This document shows positions 52,409-60,623 of a stretch of 64,000 nt of DNA, one piece after another (position 1 is the first letter of the stretch; each line of letters starts with the position of its first letter). The DNA comes from Labilibacter marinus (GTDB lineage: Bacteria > Bacteroidota > Bacteroidia > Bacteroidales > Marinilabiliaceae), in assembly GCF_001659685.2 (NCBI RefSeq), contig NZ_LXYE02000052.1, forward strand, positions 18,742 through 82,741, given 5' to 3'. A program made the position numbers and the translations under genes. Below the pieces are notes generated by a model. It did no database searches, had not been told where the DNA came from, and saw only the letters and a program-made list of their open reading frames with translations.

Positions 52409-52482
52409 TCCTCCTTAGCTCAGCTGGTTAGAGCATCTGACTGTTAATCAGAGGGTCTCAGGTTCGAGTCCTGAAGGAGGAG
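52409..52482 (+). tRNA. tRNA-Asn (anticodon GTT), copy 2
   Basis: It is identical over 74 bases to copy 1 and 47 bases downstream, so one transcript probably carries both. A terminator follows immediately. Confidence 0.97.
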
Positions 52483-52486
52483 CGTT

Positions 52487-52527
52487 AAAAGCCATTCGAT
52501 TTATTTCGGATGGCTTTTTTTGTTCTT
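52487..52527 (+). terminator. Terminator after the tRNA pair
   Basis: Arms AGCCATTCG/CGGATGGCT (one wobble) are followed by a T-run, five bases after the second tRNA. Confidence 0.85.
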
Positions 52528-52679
52528 TGATGTTTAGCCCTCCTATTATTTTCAACTTAAAATTCGTAAATTAAAGGCCTGTAGTGGGTCTTTATTATTT
52601 AAGATGTAACCTTAAGTAAATATTGCCGTTACGGAGATAAATACGGTCACTTGGTTGATAAATAGTAAAATCCCTGACA

Positions 52680-55600
52680 TTGAAAAAACTGTTACTTGGA
52701 CTTTTAATATGTTGCTTGTATTTACCCTATACAGAATCGCAACAGTTTAACTTTACTAATTTTGGAGAATACGAAGGTTTAACAAACCCTTTGGTACAAT
52801 GCATTGTGCAAGATTCGACAGGATATATGTGGATAGGAACCAACCATGGTTTATATTGGTATGATGGTCAGTACTTCGATGTATTTAATTACGACGCCTC
52901 CGACTCCACCTCCATTGCTGAGGATAATATCACAGCCCTATATGTCGATCCCAATAAAAAGATTCTATGGGTGGGTACAGACTTCGGTAGCATTAGCCAA
53001 TTTAACACCTCCTCCTTTAAGTCTACCAATTATCAACGAAGGAACGACGAAGAACATCATCAAGGTATGTCAGCCGTGCACTGCCTACTACGGTACAAAA
53101 ACTATATATTTATTGGAACTCGAAACAAAGGCTTGCAGGTTCTCAATCTAAACACCAATGAATATACCGATGTCCTGATGAAAGGATCTTCAAACTATGC
53201 TGTTGAAGACATAAAAAAAGTTGGTTCAAAAATACTACTAGCGACCTCTAAAGGCATGTATCAATGCGATATATCCGTTATTAATGATTCAAAAATTGAA
53301 GAGCTAGAATTACGCCATTATGTAAGCACAGATAAAGTTATCTCATTCTCTGCAATTAGCGACACTTCCATTTTATATTGTACAAACAGGCGAATAACAC
53401 TTTTTGATTCATCCAAAAATAGCAAACAAGTAATTGTAGATGATCAGTTTAAGCCCGCTATAATTAGATCTCATTTGGTTGATGCCCATCAAAATATTTG
53501 GGTAGGCACCAATGGCAAAGGCATTTATATACTTAATCTCAAAGGCGAGATATTAAAACACTTTATTGGAGAAGGAAATAAAAAATCACTGGTTAACAAT
53601 TCGGTTAGCTCATTATGTGGATCCAAAAATCAACCTTTAATTTGGGCTGGTACCAAAGATGGCTTGTCCATGATTGATTATTCTACATCCCATTTTAAGC
53701 ATTTTTCTGCAGAAACAGGTAAAGACAATAGCACAGATAATCTCTTCTTTTTATTAAAACATTCCAATAATACATACTGGTATTGGTCGCACAGAGGTTT
53801 GTTTTATTCAAAAACAGGAAAAAATTTTAAGTTATTTGAAAAGCTTCCTAAAAACTATGGAAACATATGGGCTGGTATCGAAAACAAAGAGAAACAGATT
53901 TTACTATGCAGTAATAAAGGATTAATTAAAATCAATCCTCAAAATCATGAGATTAAAACAACTAGCTTTAGAGATGATAACTTCTCTGATAAAAACTACG
54001 ATTTTATAACAGGCATAACTCAGCATAATAGTGACTTATGGTTTGCAACAGGAGCAGGTATCATTTGTTATAACGAAACTACAAAAGAGAGAAAAGTATT
54101 TCCTTTTCCTGAGAATTATAAAACCAATGGAAGAATTCGCACCTCATGTATTGAATTTGATAAAAAAGGAGGCATTTGGATTGGCGATAGAAATGGCTAT
54201 TTAATATCATTAAACCCCAAAAGTGGGGCGTTTAATAGATACTCTACTACAGTAAAAGTAGCTGTAGGCAATGTTCTAAGACACAACCTAGTTATTGATA
54301 TTTATCCACATAGCAATGATGAACTTTGGTTAGGAACCTATGGTGCAGGTTTACTTAAGTTCAATCTTCAGTCTAAAAAAATATCCGCAGTATCTTCCAA
54401 TGAAAACCTTAATTCAAATGTGTACAAAATCATAAAAGACAATGAAGGTTATTACTGGATGAACACCAATAATAAGATAGTACGTTACGATGCTGATAAA
54501 AACAGAGCCTTAATATACGGAAGATTGGATGGTACGTTCTGTCGAGAATTTAATGATGGAGCTTCGTTTTGTAGTAATAATGGCCATGTTTTACTGGGTG
54601 GTTTTGGTGGATTTATTGAGTTTAATGTCAATCATTTTAATTACAATAAAACTAAGCCATTTACCGATATAAATTCTTTCTATGTCGATAACGAAAGTGG
54701 ATCGAGTAATCCAGATGAACAGTATAAACTTGAATATATTCCTGGAGATACCCTCCAACTAAATACAAGTCAAAAACAAATTTCATTTTATTGTTCAGCG
54801 CTAAATTATATTAGTCCTGAGAAGAATATGGTTGCATGGAAACTGGATGGTCTTGAAGAAAAATGGGACACTCTTTATGCTTACGATTATAAATTTTTCA
54901 GTGAGTTGCCTGCTGGTAAATATACACTTAAAGCCAAAGCTTGTAACAATGACCAGGTATGGAGCAACAGAGAGGATAAATTATTTATAGTAGTCAAACC
55001 CACTTTTAGAGACAGTATTGTCTTTAAACTGCTGCTTATTTTTATCCCATTATTAGTTCTTTATTTAATCTTTTTAGCAAGAACCCGATATTTAATTAGA
55101 CACAAACAACAACTCGAACAAAGTGTTTCTGAAAGAACACAACAACTTCAGGAAGTCAATGCCGAATTAGAAGAAAGTCGTGAGGAAGTTATTGTACAAA
55201 AATCGGAGCTTGAAAGACACAAACTTTACCTAGAAGACCTAGTTTGGGACAGAACAGTGGACTTAGAAAAAGCCAAGGAAAAGGCAGAATCCTCTGATCG
55301 ATTAAAATCAGCTTTTTTGGCAAACCTATCCCATGAAATACGCACACCGATGAATTCTATTGTTGGTTTTTCAACATTACTGGTCAGCGATGAGTTCAGT
55401 GCTAAAGAGCGAGCCGAATTCGCATCTATGGTGCAAAAAAGTAGTGATAGCCTATTGGTACTCATTGATGATATTATTGATATATCACGTATTGAAGCAG
55501 GTGAAATACAACTTACGCTTCATGATTTTTGCATTTCAGATTTATGTCAAACTGCGTTTAAAACACTTTCGTTTAAAACAACTAATAAAGCCGTAAACTA

Positions 55601-56045
55601 TAAAATTGATACCGGTTCTGTGGATGGGGATTGCCTGATACATTCAGATCCTGAACGATTAAAACAGATTTTTATTAACCTACTAAATAATGCCATAAAG
55701 TTTACTGAAAAAGGACATGTAATATTAAAGGTGCTTTCGCAAGAGGATGCTCATATGCACTTGGAAGGCAGACCAACAGAGGATTCAATATTGCCAAATG
55801 AATACTACTTATTTATCGTTGAAGACACAGGAATTGGAATTGACAAAAAACATCACGAACACATTTTCTCCCCATTTCAAAAAATACAAGAAGGCAAAGA
55901 ATTTCACGAAGGCATTGGCCTTGGGTTAAGTATTGTAAAGCAACTTATTGGAATTTTAGGCGGTAAAATATGGATTGAATCAGAACCTGGCAAAGGTACT
56001 CAATTTTTCTTCTACTTGCCTAAAGAATTAAAGTCTGATAGTTAA
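52680..56045 (+). CDS. Propeller-type sensor histidine kinase
   Basis: The 1,121-residue product starts with TTG at 52680 and has a signal peptide (about 1-21). Two seven-bladed regulator propellers follow (about 25-680; repeats such as YMWIGTNHGLYWYDG and LWLGTYGAGLLKFN), then a Y_Y_Y domain (about 700-775), one transmembrane helix (about 783-803), a coiled coil, HisKA with the His in NLSHEIRTPMNS (about 890) and an HATPase domain (FINLLNNAIKFTEKG, DTGIGID, GIGLGLSIVKQL). It ends there, without receiver or AraC domain, unlike full hybrid systems. It likely senses a sugar or peptide and signals through another protein. Confidence 0.92.
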   Translation: MKKLLLGLLICCLYLPYTESQQFNFTNFGEYEGLTNPLVQCIVQDSTGYMWIGTNHGLYWYDGQYFDVFNYDASDSTSIAEDNITALYVDPNKKILWVGTDFGSISQFNTSSFKSTNYQRRNDEEHHQGMSAVHCLLRYKNYIFIGTRNKGLQVLNLNTNEYTDVLMKGSSNYAVEDIKKVGSKILLATSKGMYQCDISVINDSKIEELELRHYVSTDKVISFSAISDTSILYCTNRRITLFDSSKNSKQVIVDDQFKPAIIRSHLVDAHQNIWVGTNGKGIYILNLKGEILKHFIGEGNKKSLVNNSVSSLCGSKNQPLIWAGTKDGLSMIDYSTSHFKHFSAETGKDNSTDNLFFLLKHSNNTYWYWSHRGLFYSKTGKNFKLFEKLPKNYGNIWAGIENKEKQILLCSNKGLIKINPQNHEIKTTSFRDDNFSDKNYDFITGITQHNSDLWFATGAGIICYNETTKERKVFPFPENYKTNGRIRTSCIEFDKKGGIWIGDRNGYLISLNPKSGAFNRYSTTVKVAVGNVLRHNLVIDIYPHSNDELWLGTYGAGLLKFNLQSKKISAVSSNENLNSNVYKIIKDNEGYYWMNTNNKIVRYDADKNRALIYGRLDGTFCREFNDGASFCSNNGHVLLGGFGGFIEFNVNHFNYNKTKPFTDINSFYVDNESGSSNPDEQYKLEYIPGDTLQLNTSQKQISFYCSALNYISPEKNMVAWKLDGLEEKWDTLYAYDYKFFSELPAGKYTLKAKACNNDQVWSNREDKLFIVVKPTFRDSIVFKLLLIFIPLLVLYLIFLARTRYLIRHKQQLEQSVSERTQQLQEVNAELEESREEVIVQKSELERHKLYLEDLVWDRTVDLEKAKEKAESSDRLKSAFLANLSHEIRTPMNSIVGFSTLLVSDEFSAKERAEFASMVQKSSDSLLVLIDDIIDISRIEAGEIQLTLHDFCISDLCQTAFKTLSFKTTNKAVNYKIDTGSVDGDCLIHSDPERLKQIFINLLNNAIKFTEKGHVILKVLSQEDAHMHLEGRPTEDSILPNEYYLFIVEDTGIGIDKKHHEHIFSPFQKIQEGKEFHEGIGLGLSIVKQLIGILGGKIWIESEPGKGTQFFFYLPKELKSDS

Positions 56046-56125
56046 CTCCTCTGTCACACTTTCAATATTTTCTTGTTATACTTGTAAATAACAAAGAAAT
56101 CTCAATCTGATAAAGAAATGTTTGA

Positions 56126-59100
56126 ATGACAAGATGTTTTCTTCTCATATTAATCCTTTTCAGCACCTTTTCAGGCTTCTCGCAAGAAGTTGCTTTTAAA
56201 AGCATTTCTGCTAAAGACGGCCTATCACAAAACGATGTCAACTGCATATTACAAGACAGCCAAGGTTTTATGTGGCTAGGCACTTACGATGGACTCAATA
56301 GGTATGATGGTTACGATTTTAAATCGTACCATTTAAGTACCGAAAAGGGTGCGGCCCTAAACAGCAATTTGATACAATGCATTGCCGAAGATAAATTTAA
56401 AAACATTTGGGTGGGCACTTCGGATAGAGGTTTAAACATCATACGTTACAAAAGCGAAAATATAGAAAACATTACCATTAACGAGGATTCCATTAACCTT
56501 ATTGAAAAAGAAAAAATTATTGGAATCGACTTTTTCGATGATAAAGCCATCATCTTTACTAAGGAATGCATCTTTCTTTTACGGATTTCAGAATCAGGTT
56601 TTGAACCTATTAAAATAGGAGATAATTACCGTATAGACACAAATGCTTTTGCCATCAATTGTTTTCAAAAGATATCTAACAGTGAATACCTCATGGGTAC
56701 TTCAAATAGCCTAACACATATTAAACTCAACCTCCTAGAAAACAAAGTGGAATTTAGTGAAGTTAAAAAATGGCTGAATGTAAGTGATATAAAACCCTTT
56801 AAAGAAGGATATCTGATTTCTTGTTTGGGTAAATTGTTTTACCTAAACAAAAAGTTTAAATTAAGAAGAATAGCTTTTACTCAATACTCTTTTTTGTTAG
56901 TTGAGGACGATACACATATTTGGGGAGCTAGCAAAAACGGCCTTCATTATGTAGAGCTGGACGAAAATTCCCTTGAATTTAAAAAAGTAACCACTTATAC
57001 CAAAGAAAACACCAACGATCAGCTCGCCAGTAATATTATAAAGTGCATATTTAAAGATAAAATGGGAATGCTTTGGCTAGGCTCTGCTAACAGTGGAGTT
57101 ATAAAGCTAAGTCATCAACTCAATAAATTTAAACTCTATAAAAAGCAACTGACCAGCAACAACCTTAAGAGCAATCATATCAAATGTTTCTTTGAGGATT
57201 CAAAAAACAACCTATGGATGGGAACAGATGGTGGCGGCATCAGTTATTTCTCCTCCAACATAACAGATTATAACAAAATCCCTCTTGAAATAGCCGATGA
57301 TAAAAAAACTATAAACAACATCAATTGTTTTCATGAGTTTGAGATGGGCGATAGTATTTACATTATTGCTAGTACTGCTTACCCAATAAATGTACAAACA
57401 TACACACTCAATGGCCAAAGGGTATACCTTAAAAATTTGGAAAAGGTATTCGGCAAAATTACCCATCCTATTCATACTATTGATTCAGATGAGCAATATC
57501 TATGGCTAGGCACCAGCGAAGGAGGCCTTATCAGATATGATTATATGCATGATGTTTTTAAGCGCTTTCTAACCAAGCAAATTCCTACACTGGCCAGTAA
57601 CCTAATTCGAAGCATTTGTGTTGATTCAAAAAAAAGAGTTTGGATTGGAACCAATAGGGGTTTGAATATGCTTAGCCCTGAACAACGCCATAAAGCACTT
57701 CCTAAGTTTAAGCTATATACGCATAGTCAAAAGGATAGTACAAGTTTGAGTTACGATTATATATTACCCATTCTTGAAACGAAAAACAAAGAAATTTGGA
57801 TAGGAACGCTTGGTGGAGGTCTTAATAAATACCAAGAAGAGAGTGATTCGTTTTTACATTGGACCACCAAAGATGGCCTGCCCAACAACAACATTAAAAG
57901 TATAGTTGAGGACAAAGCTCATCAAATATGGGTATCTACCAATAAAGGCATCAGCTCTTTAAATCCTTCTACTCAAAAAATATCCAACTATAGCACGTCT
58001 GATGGTTTGCAGGATAACGAGTTCAGAGAATTGGCTGCTACCAGAAGAAAATCGGGAGAATTACTATTTGGAGGAAACAATGGATTTAATTCTTTTTATC
58101 CTGAGCAACTAAAAACCGATACAACAATCTCTGAGGTAGTCTTTACGCAAATGATATTAGCGGGTTCGCCGAATTATGAGGATGTTGTATTAAATCGAGC
58201 ACAACTATTAAATTACCAAAACTTAGATGAAGCCATTACTAGGTCGTACCAACAAAATAGTTTTACCGCGTACTTTTCGGCACTGCATTATCAGGCTCCT
58301 GAAAAAATACAATATAAATATCGATTGACGGGATTCGAGGAAAAATGGACTCAAATAAATGCACAGTCGCGCTTTGCTAAATATACGAATCTGCATCCAG
58401 GCGAGTATACCTTAGAGGTGATAGCCAGTAACAGGGATGGCATTTGGCCTCAAAAACCCTTAGCGTTAAAAATAAAAATCAATAAACCCTGGTATAAAAC
58501 GTCACTTGCTTTTTTCGCTTATTCCTTGTTGATTCTTACTTTAGTGTATTTCTCAAAGCGCTATTCGTTAATCCGAAACAAAATGAAGCAGGAGCTTTTG
58601 ATGGAGCGTTTTGAAAAGCAAAAAGAAAAAGAATTGACTCAGGTAAAACTCCGTTTTTTTACAAATATATCACACGAATTAAGAACACCGCTTACCATTA
58701 TTAAGGGGTACTTCGATCATGTTATTCCGCAATGGGACACTTTGCCCAAAGATAAAGTTAATAGTGACTTTGCTGTTATTGGTAGAAATGTAGACAACTT
58801 ACTTCGATTACTCGGGCAAATTCTGGATTTTAGAAAGTTGGAACAGCACAAAATGAAACTCTTACCAAAGCAAGGTGATATTATTGTATTTACCGAAACC
58901 ATCACAACTTCATTTCAACTATTAGCAGATAACAAAAAAATAAATCTTCAATTTACACATGAGTCAGATTCGGTATTGCTCTGGTTTGATGCGGATAAGA
59001 TGGGGAAAATCATCAGTAACCTCCTATCTAATGCCATTAAATACACCGATGAGGGAGGCCAAGTAAATATTTCTATTAGCGAACTTCAAGAAGAAGTGAA

Positions 59101-60214
59101 AATTGAAGTAAGTGATAATGGTATAGGTATTCCCGAAGAGGATAAAAAGAGCATATTTAAACGCTTTTATCAAGTCGATGATATTACTTCTAACACCATC
59201 CAAAGTACGGGGATAGGCTTAAGCTTATGCAAAGGCTTGGTCAGTCTGCACAAAGGTAGCATAGAAGTCAATAGTAAAGTTGGAGAAGGGTCGAGCTTTG
59301 TTTTGCACTTTAAAAAAGGGAATGCACACTTTGTTAACGATAAACCCAACGAGATAATTACTGAAACGATTGAAGAAAATGTTGATGGAGATGAAGATAT
59401 AGATAATAACTGTTCACCCATAAAGCTAGAAGATAAATCGAGTATAGATTGCAAAGAAAAATTAATTTTAATAGTTGAAGATAATAAAGACCTTCGTACT
59501 TTTTTAGAAGAAAAATTGAGTGCTTTTTTTAAAGTAGAAGCTGCTGCCAATGGAAAAGAAGGCCTATTAAAATGCGAAGAACTCTTGCCCGATTTGGTGA
59601 TTAGCGACATTATGATGCCAATGATGGATGGTTACGAACTTTGCCACTCTATTAAAAACAGCGAAAGTATTAGTCACACTCCTGTGGTTTTACTAACAGC
59701 AAAAAGCAATTCAGCATCCAAATTACAAGGTCTTCAACTGGGAGCTGATGCCTATATTAAAAAACCTTTTGAGTTAGATATACTGGTAGCTCAATGTGTA
59801 GCTATATTAAAAACCAGAGAAAAAATATGGAAACACATTGGTGAAAACCCATTCTTTAAAACCTCTGAAGTAACTTTTACCACACGCGATGAAGATTTCC
59901 TGAATAAGATAACCTCACTAATTGAAGCTAATATGTCGAATGCGGGTTTTACTGTTGAGCAATTGGCTGCTTTATATGAAATCTCTCAAGACAATCTCAA
60001 TAAAAAAATAAAAGCCCTTACGGGAAAAACATGCGTGCAATTTATTCGTTTGGTGCGTTTACGAAAAGCAGCTTTATTATTAAAGAGTCCACACAACAGA
60101 GTATCTGATGTTACTTACGAAGTGGGTTATTCCGACCTTCAGCATTTTCGTGAGCACTTTAAAAAAGAGTTTTCACTATCACCTTCTGCTTACAAAAAAC
60201 AACATAATAATTAA
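56126..60214 (+). CDS. Hybrid two-component system protein (propeller, kinase, receiver, AraC)
   Basis: This 1,362-residue one-piece signal system has a signal peptide (1-19) and two propeller domains (about 25-690, with MWLGTYDGLNRYDG and VWIGTNRGLNML blades). Then come a Y_Y_Y domain (about 700-790), a transmembrane helix (about 797), HisKA (ISHELRTPLTIIKGY), HATPase (SNLLSNAIKYTDEGG, GIGLSLCKGLVSLHKG), a receiver (LILIVEDNKDLRTF, phospho-Asp in VISDIMMPMMDGYE) and a C-terminal AraC helix-turn-helix (FTVEQLAALYEISQDNLNKK). Such proteins bind their own target promoters directly. It follows the shorter kinase by 80 bases; the promoter of the next gene is its probable target. Confidence 0.95.
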   Translation: MTRCFLLILILFSTFSGFSQEVAFKSISAKDGLSQNDVNCILQDSQGFMWLGTYDGLNRYDGYDFKSYHLSTEKGAALNSNLIQCIAEDKFKNIWVGTSDRGLNIIRYKSENIENITINEDSINLIEKEKIIGIDFFDDKAIIFTKECIFLLRISESGFEPIKIGDNYRIDTNAFAINCFQKISNSEYLMGTSNSLTHIKLNLLENKVEFSEVKKWLNVSDIKPFKEGYLISCLGKLFYLNKKFKLRRIAFTQYSFLLVEDDTHIWGASKNGLHYVELDENSLEFKKVTTYTKENTNDQLASNIIKCIFKDKMGMLWLGSANSGVIKLSHQLNKFKLYKKQLTSNNLKSNHIKCFFEDSKNNLWMGTDGGGISYFSSNITDYNKIPLEIADDKKTINNINCFHEFEMGDSIYIIASTAYPINVQTYTLNGQRVYLKNLEKVFGKITHPIHTIDSDEQYLWLGTSEGGLIRYDYMHDVFKRFLTKQIPTLASNLIRSICVDSKKRVWIGTNRGLNMLSPEQRHKALPKFKLYTHSQKDSTSLSYDYILPILETKNKEIWIGTLGGGLNKYQEESDSFLHWTTKDGLPNNNIKSIVEDKAHQIWVSTNKGISSLNPSTQKISNYSTSDGLQDNEFRELAATRRKSGELLFGGNNGFNSFYPEQLKTDTTISEVVFTQMILAGSPNYEDVVLNRAQLLNYQNLDEAITRSYQQNSFTAYFSALHYQAPEKIQYKYRLTGFEEKWTQINAQSRFAKYTNLHPGEYTLEVIASNRDGIWPQKPLALKIKINKPWYKTSLAFFAYSLLILTLVYFSKRYSLIRNKMKQELLMERFEKQKEKELTQVKLRFFTNISHELRTPLTIIKGYFDHVIPQWDTLPKDKVNSDFAVIGRNVDNLLRLLGQILDFRKLEQHKMKLLPKQGDIIVFTETITTSFQLLADNKKINLQFTHESDSVLLWFDADKMGKIISNLLSNAIKYTDEGGQVNISISELQEEVKIEVSDNGIGIPEEDKKSIFKRFYQVDDITSNTIQSTGIGLSLCKGLVSLHKGSIEVNSKVGEGSSFVLHFKKGNAHFVNDKPNEIITETIEENVDGDEDIDNNCSPIKLEDKSSIDCKEKLILIVEDNKDLRTFLEEKLSAFFKVEAAANGKEGLLKCEELLPDLVISDIMMPMMDGYELCHSIKNSESISHTPVVLLTAKSNSASKLQGLQLGADAYIKKPFELDILVAQCVAILKTREKIWKHIGENPFFKTSEVTFTTRDEDFLNKITSLIEANMSNAGFTVEQLAALYEISQDNLNKKIKALTGKTCVQFIRLVRLRKAALLLKSPHNRVSDVTYEVGYSDLQHFREHFKKEFSLSPSAYKKQHNN

Positions 60215-60623
60215 GCATCTTTTTTTGATACCTAAGCATTGCATCCAAATCCAATGTAAGGCAAGCGATATCATTAAGTTATCTTAGAACCCACAATGTT
60301 TAATTTTCATAAGACATAATTAAAGTATTAAATACCATTTAAAAACCCTCCTGTAAATTACCGCTCTAAATAACGATAAAACATCCCCTATAGTCTAACT
60401 GCTGCATATCAATGTATTACAAAATAACCCTTGGTGTTTACAGGAATTTACCGTTGGTTAGTTCTCTTGGTAAAAAATACATTTGGCTCTCAGAGTTCTT
60501 GAAACTAACTCAAGGTTGATGTATCTCATCTGCATTCCGACAAGCAGATTATTTTAAAGGTAAGCAGACCTATACGTTTCATTACTCACCCTTAAAAATC
60601 CATTTACTAAAACAACAGAAAAA
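60215..60623. other. Intergenic region with promoter of secreted protein gene
   Basis: 409 bases with no gene. It carries the strong promoter match at 60454-60485 and presumably the binding site of the upstream hybrid regulator; no palindrome or direct repeat stood out. Confidence 0.5.
60454..60485 (+). promoter_or_regulatory. Bacteroidota-type promoter of the 60624 gene
   Basis: A -33 TTG (60454-60456), 21-base spacer and -7 element TACATTTG (60478-60485) fit the consensus well. It gives a leader of about 130 bases. Confidence 0.75.

Noticed and set aside
52680..60214. Full polysaccharide utilisation locus
   Set aside because: Sensor kinases and a secreted protein are present, but no SusC, SusD or recognised glycoside hydrolase was seen.
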